From contig JAEZHM010000089.1 of the NCBI GenBank assembly GCA_023416585.1, positions 1 to 64,000 on the forward strand: a stretch of 64,000 bases of DNA. Direction: 5' to 3'. Of this stretch, positions 25,639 to 34,524 are shown piece after piece (position 1 is the stretch's first letter; each line of letters begins with the position of its first letter). Made by a program: the position numbers and the translations under genes. The DNA comes from Bacillota bacterium. Its GTDB lineage: Bacteria; Bacillota; Clostridia; Christensenellales; Aristaeellaceae. The notes beneath the pieces are model-generated. The model saw nothing but the letters and a program-made list of their open reading frames with translations. It was not told the origin of the DNA and ran no database searches.

Positions 25639-26673
25639 ATGTACAAAATACTCCGGCTCCTTACGATGATGTGCATTGCAGGTTCCCTTTTTTTTACGCC
25701 TGCTTTTTCGCTGGCGGAAGATGTTCCGTTTGTCGTGGAAGACGGCACATTGATCTCCTATTCGGGCAGCGGACCTACCCTGATAATCCCCGAGGGTGTC
25801 GCTGCCATCGGTGAAAATGCCTTTGCACGCTGCGATACGCTAACACAGGTAACATTGCCCGCCTCCCTTAAGAGTATCGGCAGCTTTGCCTTCTTCCAAT
25901 GCACCGCTCTTGAGGAAATCAGCCTTCCCGCAGCGCTTACAGATATTGGAGACGGCGTCTTCTTTGGCTGCACGTCGCTGAAAGAGACCAGGCTGCCTTC
26001 TTCGCTGAGCACTATGGGCGCTGGCGTGTTTTATGGTTGCGGTGCGCTGGAAAACGTGGAGTTTGAAAGCGGGCTGACCAGCCTTGGCGAAGGGGTCTTC
26101 TACGGGTGCAAAACGCTTCGCGCCATCACGCTTCCTAACACTGTTGCCGCGCTCGGAAGCGGCGCGTTCTACAATTGCACCTCATTGGAAACGGTTGTGC
26201 TGCCGGACAGCCTTGAAAACATCGGCGAGGGGGCGTTCACCAATTGCAACGCCCTGGCAGGGATCACTTTGCCCCCCAGCCTTCAATCCATTGGCGAAGG
26301 CGCGTTCTTCGGCTGCAGCGCGCTTTCATCCGTCACATTGCCGGAGGAAATTGTAAGCATAAGCGGCTATGCCTTTGCGGAATGCTCGGCCCTTGCAAGT
26401 ATCCAATGGCCGGCTTCGCTTCAAAGCATTGGGGATTTTTCGTTTTCCGCCTGCGGAGCGCTGACCGCGTTTCATGCGCCTAAATCCCTTCTTCATATCG
26501 GTGAAGGATCATTTGCCGATTGCAGCGCATTAAGTGAGGTCACACTCCCCCAGGGGCTGATTTCCGTTGGGAGCGGCGCCTTCTACAATTGCAGCAGTTT
26601 ACAGCCGTTTACGCTTCCCAGCAGCGTGACCAGCGCGGGAGATGAGATATTCGGCGGGCGTAAAACGCCGTAA
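25639..26673 (+). CDS. Secreted BspA-like leucine-rich repeat protein
   Basis: 344 residues: a signal peptide (LTMMCIAGSLFFTPAFSLA) and then about twelve 23-residue repeats of the BspA/LRR_5 type (GEGAFxxCxALxxVTLPxSLxS). There is no LPXTG, no S-layer domain and no other enzyme part, so it is a free or loosely bound extracellular protein. Such repeats mediate binding to proteins or surfaces. It stands alone between the terminator of the sugar operon and a dehydrogenase gene; the start is an ATG with a poor ribosome binding site. Its role is unknown. A decayed relative is found at 37-38 kb. Confidence 0.85.
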   Translation: MYKILRLLTMMCIAGSLFFTPAFSLAEDVPFVVEDGTLISYSGSGPTLIIPEGVAAIGENAFARCDTLTQVTLPASLKSIGSFAFFQCTALEEISLPAALTDIGDGVFFGCTSLKETRLPSSLSTMGAGVFYGCGALENVEFESGLTSLGEGVFYGCKTLRAITLPNTVAALGSGAFYNCTSLETVVLPDSLENIGEGAFTNCNALAGITLPPSLQSIGEGAFFGCSALSSVTLPEEIVSISGYAFAECSALASIQWPASLQSIGDFSFSACGALTAFHAPKSLLHIGEGSFADCSALSEVTLPQGLISVGSGAFYNCSSLQPFTLPSSVTSAGDEIFGGRKTP

Positions 26674-26706
26674 TAGGCTCAAAAAGGTAGATAAGGAGAC
26701 GATTTT

Positions 26707-28044
26707 ATGCCGGTTACGATTGGGTATGATGAAAACAGCAAGCTGCAAATCTCAGGCATAGCCTGCGATTGCCCCTTGGAGCACCACCTTCCCACCCAGG
26801 ATATTTATGTGGGAACAGGCTTGATAAAGAATATTCCCGGTTATATCGCCGCCCGCGGCATGGGAAAACACTGTGTGCTGGTGGCAGACCAAACCACTTA
26901 TGAAATAGCCGGCCGCGCCGTCGAGGCTGCCCTCCTTCATGCAGGAATCCAGGTGGTCCCCTGTATCATCCGCCGGGAACACCCCATGGATCCGGATGAG
27001 CGTGCGTGCGGTGAGGTTCTTTTATCCATCCAGCCGGAGACCGAATTTTTGATCAGCGTAGGTTCCGGCTCCATCACAGACACCACACGGGTAAATGCCG
27101 CGCGTACAAAGCTGCCCTTCGTGTGCATAGGCACCGCCCCCTCCATGGATGGGTATACTTCCGTAATTGCCCCACTTCTGATGCGCGGCGTAAAAATACA
27201 CAGGGCCGGCCCATGCCCGGAAATCATCGTCTGCGACATCGACATCCTGCGCACGGCGCCCATTGACATGGTCCGGTGCGGGGTGGGTGACGTGCTGGGC
27301 AAGTATATCGCCAAAGCGGATTGGATGATCGGGAATATCATCAATGACGAACCGTATTGTCCTGTTTGCGGGGAAATTGTGACGGATGCGGTCAACCGGC
27401 TGGTAGATAACGTGGAAGAGATTCAAAAGCGCTCCGAAAAGGGCATTCGAATCCTCATTGAGGCGCTGCTGCTGGCCGGGATCACCATCATGATCGTGGG
27501 CCATACAAGAGCGGTGGCCTCCGTGGAGCATAATATCGCCCATTACTGGGAAATGATGCAGCTTCTTAAAGGGAACCATCCCCCGGCCCACGGAACGTCG
27601 GTAGGGGTGGCCACGTTGCTTGTCTGGCCCCTATTCCAGCAGTTTGCCAAAGAGGATCTTTCAAAATTGGATCTGGAGAAAATCCGAAAAAAACGCGCCA
27701 GCCGGGAAGACCGTGTGAAATGGATGCTGCACGCCTTTGGAGAGGAAGCCGGAAGATCCATCATGCAGGAGAATCCAGGAGATTTCCTTTCCTGGGAAGA
27801 GCAGAAGCGTCGAATCATAAGGGCGCGGGATCGGTTTGGCGAAATCAAAGCAGTTATTGACAACCTTCCGGATTTTTCACGCATCAAAAAGGCCATGGAA
27901 GACCTGGGCGCTCCTTTAACAGCAGCGGAGCTTGGCATAGATGATGCGTTACTGGATACATCCATGCGCTGCGCCAAGGATTACCGGACCCGCTATACCC
28001 TGCTCAAACTGATCGATGAGCTTGGGCTGGAACCGAAATATTGA
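26707..28044 (+). CDS. sn-Glycerol-1-phosphate dehydrogenase-type enzyme, copy 1
   Basis: 445 residues, the AraM/EgsA branch of the iron-containing alcohol dehydrogenase family. It has the NAD-binding GSGSITDTTR and the APSMDGY motif that marks this branch. The metal ligands are an Asp in GVGDVLGKY and His residues in SVEHN and PPAHGTS. B. subtilis AraM makes sn-glycerol-1-phosphate from dihydroxyacetone phosphate. In a sugar locus the enzyme may instead reduce another keto-sugar phosphate. AAGGAG precedes the ATG and the gene ends in its own terminator. A divergent second copy lies at 50522-51874. Confidence 0.85.
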   Translation: MPVTIGYDENSKLQISGIACDCPLEHHLPTQDIYVGTGLIKNIPGYIAARGMGKHCVLVADQTTYEIAGRAVEAALLHAGIQVVPCIIRREHPMDPDERACGEVLLSIQPETEFLISVGSGSITDTTRVNAARTKLPFVCIGTAPSMDGYTSVIAPLLMRGVKIHRAGPCPEIIVCDIDILRTAPIDMVRCGVGDVLGKYIAKADWMIGNIINDEPYCPVCGEIVTDAVNRLVDNVEEIQKRSEKGIRILIEALLLAGITIMIVGHTRAVASVEHNIAHYWEMMQLLKGNHPPAHGTSVGVATLLVWPLFQQFAKEDLSKLDLEKIRKKRASREDRVKWMLHAFGEEAGRSIMQENPGDFLSWEEQKRRIIRARDRFGEIKAVIDNLPDFSRIKKAMEDLGAPLTAAELGIDDALLDTSMRCAKDYRTRYTLLKLIDELGLEPKY

Positions 28045-28051
28045 GGGGAGG

Positions 28052-28081
28052 AAGCCCGGCATTGAGCAATGCCGGGCTTTC
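28052..28081 (+). terminator. Terminator after the first G1P-dehydrogenase-type gene
   Basis: AAGCCCGGCATT / AATGCCGGGCTTT, 12 base pairs, loop GAGC, short T-run. Confidence 0.85.
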
Positions 28082-28122
28082 ATATCCTTGCTTTTGTATC
28101 GTTTTGAGGAGGGGAAAAAAGC

Positions 28123-28848
28123 ATGTATTCTGTTTTGCTGGTAGACGACGAGCCCAACATACTGGAAGTCCTCTCACTGACCATACCCTGGGATGCATAT
28201 GGTTTTTCTGTAAACGCAACCTCCTCCAACGCCTTGGACGCCCTGGAAATCATGAGGCGCTACCGCTTTGACCTGATCGTAACGGATATCCATCTTCCCA
28301 TCATGGATGGCCTTGAGTTCATCAGGAATGTACGCGCCGTAAACAATTATGTTGAAATTATCATCATAAGCGGTTATAACCGCTTCGAATACGCAAAGCA
28401 GGCGATCAAGTTCCGCGTAGACTCCTATATTCTCAAGCCGATTGACCCTTCAGAGGTCTGCGAACAGCTGCATCAGGTCAAATCGCGCTTAAAAGAGAAG
28501 ATGCCGCTGGCAGACGCACAGCAGTATGGCGACATTGCCAAAATCATTTATTATGTTGACAAGCATTTCGATAGTCAAATCAGCCTCAAAAGCATATCGG
28601 AAAAATTTTTTATGAACACTTCCTATCTGGGCCAAAAATTCAAAGCCGTCACCGGGGACAGCTTTAATGATTATATCAACAAAAAGAGAATCGACTATGT
28701 AAAAAGAAATTGCAACTCCCGGCAAAGCAGAATGAACGAGATCATCTCGGCTGCCGGATTTAGCAATCAACAATACTTTTACAAGCAATACAGGCGGTTT
28801 GAGGGCATCTCTTTTTCCGAGTATGTTGCAGCGCTCAAGACAAACTGA
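28123..28848 (+). CDS. YesN-type response regulator with AraC DNA-binding domain
   Basis: 241 residues. Receiver domain: acidic pair at VDDEPN, phosphoacceptor Asp in IVTDIHLPIMDG, conserved Lys in SYILKPIDP. The C-terminal AraC domain carries the two helix-turn-helix units (SLKSISEKFFMNTSYLG and EIISAAGFSNQQYFYKQYRR). It is half the usual YesN length because the middle domain is missing. GAGGAGGGG lies before the ATG. It probably activates the LplB/LplC/binding-protein operon that starts 130 bases downstream, in answer to the YesM kinase gene at 34525, on the far side of that operon. Confidence 0.92.
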   Translation: MYSVLLVDDEPNILEVLSLTIPWDAYGFSVNATSSNALDALEIMRRYRFDLIVTDIHLPIMDGLEFIRNVRAVNNYVEIIIISGYNRFEYAKQAIKFRVDSYILKPIDPSEVCEQLHQVKSRLKEKMPLADAQQYGDIAKIIYYVDKHFDSQISLKSISEKFFMNTSYLGQKFKAVTGDSFNDYINKKRIDYVKRNCNSRQSRMNEIISAAGFSNQQYFYKQYRRFEGISFSEYVAALKTN

Positions 28849-28976
28849 AATTTATATGAAACTTCTATAGAATCTGTTGACTTGTGAAGCATGTGTGACA
28901 GATTTATACTCAATGTAAAGGATAAAACGTGGTATTCAATGCCTTAAAAACAACAAACGCACCGGGAGATGCTGAA

Positions 28977-29930
28977 ATGATAGCAGTGCAGCCAACAAAA
29001 AAGAAAAGCATATGGCGGACTTTTTTTAAGCAGTGGCAAATACAGCTCTTTGTCTGGATAGGGTTGCTCTTTTTGGCGGTTTTCAGTTATGCGCCCATGT
29101 TCGGGCTGTTGATCGCCTTTCAAAATTACGATATTTCCAGCGGGATTATGGGAATCTTTTCAGGGCCATGGGTTGGACTGAAATATTTCAGGGAATTTTT
29201 TGTGGATCCCAACTGCGTTCCCATCCTGGTGAATACGCTTTCCTTAAGTCTTCTGAAGCTGTTGTTCTCTTTTCCCATTCCCATCATTTTTGCGATCATG
29301 ATCACAGAGGTCAAGCAAATGTCCTTCCGGCGGTTTGTTCAAACCGCAAGCTATCTCCCGCACTTTATTTCATGGATTATTGTATCGGGGCTTGTCTTCA
29401 CGTTCTTTTCCGTGGATAACGGCGTGATAAACAATGTGCTCCAATGGCTAAACATCGATAAAAAACAATTCATAACCGACCCGAAATATTACTGGTTTCT
29501 GGCGGTGTTTACCGATGTGTGGAAAGGGATGGGCTGGTGGTCGATCATCTTTATTGCGGCGATCACCTCCATTGACCCAAGCCTGTTTGAGGCGGCGACC
29601 ATTGACGGCGCGGGCCGGCTGGCGCGCATTCGATACGTGGTTATCCCCGGCCTGAGCGGGGCGATCACCGTCGTGCTGATCCTGTCCATGGGCAGCCTTC
29701 TTGGCGGAGGGCTTTCCGGCTCAAATTTCGAGCAAAGCATGCTTATCGGCAACAAGCTGAATGCCGCACGCTCAGAGGTTATACAGTCGTACAGCCTGCG
29801 CATGGGTCTTGGCATGGGACGCTTTTCCTATGGCGCGGCAATGGGGCTGATGCAATCCATTATATCCGTGATTCTGGTCTTTACGAGCAACGGCATTTCC
29901 CGCAGGCTGAGCGGGTCCAGCCTGTTTTGA
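28977..29930 (+). CDS. LplB-type ABC importer permease
   Basis: 317 residues from ATG 28977 (GGGAG 8 bases before); the frame is open 16 codons upstream. LplB/YtmP-type oligosaccharide permease: LFLAVFSYAPMFGLLIAFQN in the first membrane segment, FVGLKYF-like WVGLKYFREFF, and EAA loop EAATIDGAGRLARIRYVVIP. The pair with the next gene and with a long binding protein is typical of importers for complex plant or host glycans under YesMN control. Confidence 0.92.
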   Translation: MIAVQPTKKKSIWRTFFKQWQIQLFVWIGLLFLAVFSYAPMFGLLIAFQNYDISSGIMGIFSGPWVGLKYFREFFVDPNCVPILVNTLSLSLLKLLFSFPIPIIFAIMITEVKQMSFRRFVQTASYLPHFISWIIVSGLVFTFFSVDNGVINNVLQWLNIDKKQFITDPKYYWFLAVFTDVWKGMGWWSIIFIAAITSIDPSLFEAATIDGAGRLARIRYVVIPGLSGAITVVLILSMGSLLGGGLSGSNFEQSMLIGNKLNAARSEVIQSYSLRMGLGMGRFSYGAAMGLMQSIISVILVFTSNGISRRLSGSSLF

Positions 29931-29938
29931 GGTGAGCT

Positions 29939-30868
29939 ATGATGAGTAGAAGGAAGAACCGGATATCCCGCACGCGGGAGGACATTATTTTTGATACTGT
30001 GAATACTTTTTTCCTGTTATGCGTGCTGTTCCTGACGCTTTACCCATTTTATCACGTGCTGATCCTCTCGCTGAATGAAGGTCTGGATGCAGCCCGCGGC
30101 GGCATCTATTTCTGGCCGCGCAAGTGGTCGCTTGAAAACTTTCAATCTTTGCTGGGAGACCCCAAGTGGGCAAAAAGCCTGCTCATATCCGTCTCAAGAA
30201 CGCTGATAGGGACCGTTGGCACGGTCGGGTTCACCGCGCTGGTCGCTTACGGCATGTCGTTCAAAGAACTGGTATTCCGAAAATGGTACTACGCCGTCAT
30301 CATACTTGCCATGTACTTCCACGGCGGCATGATCCCGACCTTTGCGCTATACCGAAGCATAAAGATACTGAATACCTTCTGGGTCTATGTTGCGCCTGCC
30401 CTGCTCAATACTTTTTTCATGATGGTTATGATCTCCTTTTTTCAGGATATTCCCATCTCACTGATTGAAGTGGCGCGGCTGGACGGCGCGTCTGAGATAA
30501 CAATCTTCAGAAAGATTATTCTGCCTCTGTCCTTGCCGATCCTGGCAACCACTGCTCTTTTTGTGGGGGTCGGTCAATGGAACTCATGGATTGATTCGGC
30601 CTATTATGTTTCCAGCAAGGAGCTGCGGACAATGTCCTACCTGATGATGGAGATCATTAACAAAAGCATGATCGACCGCCTAGGATCCGGCGCCGCCGCG
30701 GGCATTGAGGTATCCCAGCAGACACTGGCTAACAGCAGCACCGCGGTGACCACCAGGTCCATTCAAATGGCAGCCATGATCGTTTCCGTTGCCCCCATCA
30801 TCTGCGTGTATCCGTTTTTACAGAAGTACTTTGTAAAAGGCATCATGCTCGGCTCGGTAAAGGGATAA
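29939..30868 (+). CDS. LplC-type ABC importer permease
   Basis: 309 residues, eight bases after lplB-like gene, with GAGGTGA before ATG. Motifs: TLYPFYHVLILSLNEGLDAA, the EAA loop EVARLDGASEITIFRKIILP and the C-terminal KYFVKGIMLGSVKG. It has six membrane segments and forms the channel with the preceding subunit; ATP hydrolysis must come from an ATPase encoded elsewhere. Confidence 0.92.
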   Translation: MMSRRKNRISRTREDIIFDTVNTFFLLCVLFLTLYPFYHVLILSLNEGLDAARGGIYFWPRKWSLENFQSLLGDPKWAKSLLISVSRTLIGTVGTVGFTALVAYGMSFKELVFRKWYYAVIILAMYFHGGMIPTFALYRSIKILNTFWVYVAPALLNTFFMMVMISFFQDIPISLIEVARLDGASEITIFRKIILPLSLPILATTALFVGVGQWNSWIDSAYYVSSKELRTMSYLMMEIINKSMIDRLGSGAAAGIEVSQQTLANSSTAVTTRSIQMAAMIVSVAPIICVYPFLQKYFVKGIMLGSVKG

Positions 30869-30876
30869 ACGGTTGC

Positions 30877-30897
30877 AATCCGGTGGAAAACCGGATT
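30877..30897 (+). other. Small stem-loop before the binding-protein gene
   Basis: AATCCGGT / ACCGGATT around GGAAA, directly upstream of the ribosome binding site of the next gene. It has no T-run and may be an RNA-stability element. Confidence 0.5.
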
Positions 30898-30922
30898 CGA
30901 TAAAAAGCAAGGAGGAGTAATC

Positions 30923-32473
30923 ATGAGAAAGTACCTGTGCTATGTGCTCGCAATCATCCTGATGGTTTCGGTGCTTGCGAGTGCCACAACCGCGTTGGCC
31001 GAAGCCACGCCCAAGCCTGTGACATTGACGGTTTTCGTAGACCACACCTGGTTTTGGATCGACTCTTTTGGCGGGAGGATCGTCGATGATGAGATCACCC
31101 GCCGCACCGGCGTCACCCTGGATGTGATACGGGCTGCCGATGCCTCACAGCTGTCGATTCTGATCGCTTCCGGCAGTTATCCGGACATCATTTACACAGG
31201 CACCACAAGCATGTGGCCCAAGCTTGCCAACCCGAACGTTTCCTACGATTGGAATACCCTGATCGAAAAATACGCGCCTGATTTCCCTGTCAGGGATATC
31301 GAGATTGCAAACGCGACGCAGCCTGATGGAAAGTTCTATACCATATACAATGCCTATTCAACGCCCGATGAATGGAAGAACGAGCCCCGCATGCTGCCCA
31401 GCAACGGCACTGCCACATTGCACGTCCGCAAGGATATCATGGAAAGCCTGGGTAATCCCAAACTGGAAACGCTGGAAGACCTTGAAAACGTGCTGGGGAT
31501 GGTTCATGAAAAGTACCCGGATATGGACGGCCTTCTGCTTGGTGAAAACCTCTACGGGCTGCCGTATTTCCGCTATTGCTTCGGCGTGCCCACCGGCGGT
31601 ACCCGCCTGTGGTATGACGAAGCCGCCGGCGAAGTCAAGTATATCGTGGAAACGCCAGAGTACAAAGAAACGCTGGCTTACCTGAACCGCCTTTACCGCA
31701 AGGGGTTCATCAAGCCCGAAGCGCTGATCTATCAAGTAGAGCAGTACCGTCAAAAGGTGTACTCTGGGGAAGCATTTGCGTTTGTCCGCAGCGTGACGGA
31801 ATCCGACGGCGCCAACAAAGCCTTCAAAGATGCCGGCCTTTCCTACACAGCTGTACCTGTGGAGCGCCTGCTCTCCGAAAAGCCTTTGTACGTCAACGAT
31901 AGCATTGGGTGGAGCGGTGCGTACATAACCAAGAACTGCAAGGATCCCGAAGCCGCCATCAAGATGCTGTCCTACCTGAAGAGCCCGGAAGGACAAATGC
32001 TTTGCGAATTTGGCGTAGAAGGCAAGACATATACCATTGGTGAGGATGGCTATCCGGCCCTTACGGACGAAGTGTTGGCCGTGAAAGCTGAAGGCTATAC
32101 GAAGATGGTCGAAAAGTACGGCCTGGCTTGCTGGAACTTTGGCGTGTCCGCCGTGACGGAAGCACTCTTCAACTATACGCCCAAGGAGCAGGCCATACTC
32201 AATACACTGCTCAACGTGCGCTCCGCGATTGATTTTAGGCCGTGGTACCAGTTTGTGCTGCCGGCTGTCGGCACAGACGAGCGCGACATTTATACCAAGA
32301 TCGGCAGCTATATCGACGGGGAAGCATTCAAACTGATTGCGTCCGAGACAGAGGAAGAGTTTAATGCAGCATATGCTGTGATGCTTGACACATGCAACAG
32401 CATGGGCCTTCCGGCATTCAAGGCCTATGTGAATGCAGCCTATCCGGCTGTCATGGAAAAATACCAAAAGTAA
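30923..32473 (+). CDS. LplA-type extracellular sugar-binding protein
   Basis: 516 residues, the long type that goes with LplB/LplC. It has a signal peptide (LAIILMVSVLASATTALA) without a lipobox Cys, and then KPVTLTVFVDHTWFW. AADASQLSILIASGSYPDII is the typical early motif, and the late segment has GAYITKNCKDPEAAIKMLSY. AAGGAGGAG precedes the ATG. It captures the oligosaccharide for the two upstream permeases. As in the other importers here, the lack of a lipid anchor leaves open how it stays at the cell surface. Confidence 0.9.
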   Translation: MRKYLCYVLAIILMVSVLASATTALAEATPKPVTLTVFVDHTWFWIDSFGGRIVDDEITRRTGVTLDVIRAADASQLSILIASGSYPDIIYTGTTSMWPKLANPNVSYDWNTLIEKYAPDFPVRDIEIANATQPDGKFYTIYNAYSTPDEWKNEPRMLPSNGTATLHVRKDIMESLGNPKLETLEDLENVLGMVHEKYPDMDGLLLGENLYGLPYFRYCFGVPTGGTRLWYDEAAGEVKYIVETPEYKETLAYLNRLYRKGFIKPEALIYQVEQYRQKVYSGEAFAFVRSVTESDGANKAFKDAGLSYTAVPVERLLSEKPLYVNDSIGWSGAYITKNCKDPEAAIKMLSYLKSPEGQMLCEFGVEGKTYTIGEDGYPALTDEVLAVKAEGYTKMVEKYGLACWNFGVSAVTEALFNYTPKEQAILNTLLNVRSAIDFRPWYQFVLPAVGTDERDIYTKIGSYIDGEAFKLIASETEEEFNAAYAVMLDTCNSMGLPAFKAYVNAAYPAVMEKYQK

Positions 32474-32488
32474 TACAGGGAGTGATCA

Positions 32489-32524
32489 TACCGCGGGAAG
32501 CGCCTTACGCCGCTTCCCGCGGTA
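32489..32524 (+). other. Intercistronic stem-loop after the LplA-type gene
   Basis: TACCGCGGGAAGCG paired with CGCTTCCCGCGGTA, 14 base pairs, loop CCTTACGC, no T-run. It mirrors the hairpin behind the binding-protein gene at 11 kb. Confidence 0.75.
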
Positions 32525-32539
32525 CAACAAGGAGGATAT

Positions 32540-33322
32540 ATGTACGATATTTCGGTGGAGGGATATTCCTTCCATGGCCTTCTTGAAGAAGGAAAGATGG
32601 ATATCTTTCATATGCTGGAGACGCTGAAATTCCGTTACCGTGTCGATGCCGTAGGTATTTGGAACGGATTTTTCACGTCTACGGAGGATGATTACATCCG
32701 CAAGGTCGGTCAGGCCCTTCGGCAGCGGGAAATGGTGCTGTCGAACCTGGCTGTCGACGGCGCGAACGTATGGAATGACGACCCGGAAAAGCGTGAAAAA
32801 AACTACAGGAATGCCTTGAAATATCTGGCCATAGCCGAGAAGCTCGGCGCGAAGTCGGTGCGCATTGACTGGGGTGTCCCCCGGGAGGAGCTTGCGCCGG
32901 CAGAGGAGGAATTAATCGTCAAACGCTTCAGGGAGTATTGTGATATAGCGAAGAATGCGGGGTTCCTGCTTTGTGCGGAGAACCACGCCGGCGCCGCCCG
33001 CAACCCGAATTTCATGAAGCGCGTTTTTGAAGAAATCAACCATCCGGCCTACCGCATTCTTTTGCATGTGGGAAGCTGGTACTGCGATGCGGCAATCGGC
33101 GATGAAATGGTTATGCCTTATGCGGCGCATACTCATGTGATGCAGAAGATTGTCGAATCGCCCCGCCTGAAGGAAGTGCTGCACCTGTTCAAAAAATATA
33201 ACTACCAGGGCTATATTGGGATAGAGCAGCACGGAGGAAAGAACGAATACGAAGTGGTGGACTGGCAGATCGCCACCGTGCGCCGTGAGATCGCGCAATT
33301 TCTTTCAGAGGAGAATGGGTGA
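32540..33322 (+). CDS. Sugar phosphate isomerase/epimerase (xylose-isomerase-like TIM barrel)
   Basis: 260 residues of the AP-endonuclease-2/xylose-isomerase-like barrel. SVEGYSFHG starts the barrel, then KSVRIDWGVP, the metal-binding Glu in CAENHAG, the His in RILLHVGSWYCDA and the Glu in GYIGIEQHG. AAGGAGG precedes the ATG; the next gene begins two bases after its stop. Enzymes of this kind isomerise or epimerise keto-sugars and inositols. With a Gfo/Idh/MocA gene it suggests a route of oxidation followed by epimerisation. The substrate is unknown. Confidence 0.85.
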   Translation: MYDISVEGYSFHGLLEEGKMDIFHMLETLKFRYRVDAVGIWNGFFTSTEDDYIRKVGQALRQREMVLSNLAVDGANVWNDDPEKREKNYRNALKYLAIAEKLGAKSVRIDWGVPREELAPAEEELIVKRFREYCDIAKNAGFLLCAENHAGAARNPNFMKRVFEEINHPAYRILLHVGSWYCDAAIGDEMVMPYAAHTHVMQKIVESPRLKEVLHLFKKYNYQGYIGIEQHGGKNEYEVVDWQIATVRREIAQFLSEENG

Positions 33323-33323
33323 T

Positions 33324-34433
33324 ATGGACAAGGTAAGGATCGGCGTTATCGGATGCGGGCAGATCGCAAACATGAGCCATTTCCCACGCTATGCGTCATA
33401 TCCTGATGCCGAGATTGTCGCTGCCTGCGATATCCGCCAGGACCGTTTGGACGCGGCTTGCGATACATACAAGATTCCCAACAAGTATACGGATTTTCGA
33501 AAGATGCTGGAACGCGACGATCTTGATGCCATCGACGTTTGCCTGCACAACAATATGCATGCGCCCGCAACGATTGCCGCACTGCGCGCGGGGAAAAACG
33601 TGTATTGCGAAAAGCCGATAGCCGGGTCATACGCGGATGGCAAATTGATGGTGGATACGGCATTGGAATGCGGCAAAAAGCTGCACATCCAATTAGGCTT
33701 CATTTATCAGCCCAATACGCGCGCGGCGAAAAACCTGATCGATGGCGGAAAGCTCGGCCATATTTATCACATGCGTTCCATTGGTTACCGTAGGCGCGGA
33801 AGGCCCTATGTAGACGGCTATGGCGCAATAGAATTTGCGCAAAAGTCTGTAGCCGCCGGAGGAGCGCTCTTTGATATGGGGGTTTACCATATCTCCCAGC
33901 TGCTATACCTGACCAATATGCCCAGAATCGAAAAAATATCCGGCCGGATTTATCGTGAGATGAATAACGCGGATCCCGTCAAAGTGGCCGAGAGCGGTTT
34001 TAACGTAGAAGAGCTGGGCACAGGCTTTATACGCTTTTCAGACGGCCTGACAATGGATGTGCTGGAGAGCTGGTCGGTACATATGAATCCTTTTGAAGAA
34101 AGCTGCATCTTCGGTTCAGATGGGGGTATCCGCCTAGAGCCCTTTGGATTCTATACGACCATGTGTGATTTGGAGCTCAATGCCACGGTGAATACGAAAG
34201 GCTATGACTCCCGTATGCATGAGATGTACCCAAATGATGTTGTCAACTTTGATTCCTCCACACGCCACTGGATTTCGGCCTTGCGCGGCAAGGTGGCGCT
34301 GCTGCCCACAGCCGAGCTGGCCCTTCAGACCATGCTGATTCAGGAAGGCATTTATTTGTCCTCGGCAAGAAATGAGGAAATAACGGCGGATGAAGTCATT
34401 TTCACCTCCAAAACAAACGCACTGGCCATCTGA
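33324..34433 (+). CDS. Gfo/Idh/MocA-family sugar oxidoreductase
   Basis: 369 residues from the ATG at 33324 (GAGGAG 10 bases before it). N-terminal Rossmann fold with VRIGVIGCGQIANMSHFP, AACDIRQDR and the YCEKPIA motif with the catalytic Lys. The C-terminal alpha/beta domain has GGALFDMGVYHI with the conserved Asp and His. It oxidises a sugar, inositol or sugar derivative with NAD(P). Coupled to the isomerase gene just before it, it is probably one step in breakdown of the sugar taken up by the LplABC-type importer. Confidence 0.9.
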   Translation: MDKVRIGVIGCGQIANMSHFPRYASYPDAEIVAACDIRQDRLDAACDTYKIPNKYTDFRKMLERDDLDAIDVCLHNNMHAPATIAALRAGKNVYCEKPIAGSYADGKLMVDTALECGKKLHIQLGFIYQPNTRAAKNLIDGGKLGHIYHMRSIGYRRRGRPYVDGYGAIEFAQKSVAAGGALFDMGVYHISQLLYLTNMPRIEKISGRIYREMNNADPVKVAESGFNVEELGTGFIRFSDGLTMDVLESWSVHMNPFEESCIFGSDGGIRLEPFGFYTTMCDLELNATVNTKGYDSRMHEMYPNDVVNFDSSTRHWISALRGKVALLPTAELALQTMLIQEGIYLSSARNEEITADEVIFTSKTNALAI

Positions 34434-34448
34434 CATAAACATACGGTC

Positions 34449-34481
34449 AAGTCTCCTGCTTTTTCAAGCGGGAGACTTTTT
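34449..34481 (+). terminator. Terminator after the LplABC-type operon
   Basis: AAGTCTCCTGCTT / AAGCGGGAGACTT with one G-T pair, loop TTTC, then TTTTTAT. Confidence 0.8.
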
Positions 34482-34524
34482 ATAAGGCGGCTGCTATCGG
34501 AAACATGCAATGCGGAGGATGAAA

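Noticed and set aside
28861..28928. Promoter TTGACT...TATACT upstream of the LplB-type gene
   Set aside because: The spacer is about 22 bases, too long for a sigma-A promoter; the true start, probably activator-dependent, could not be placed.
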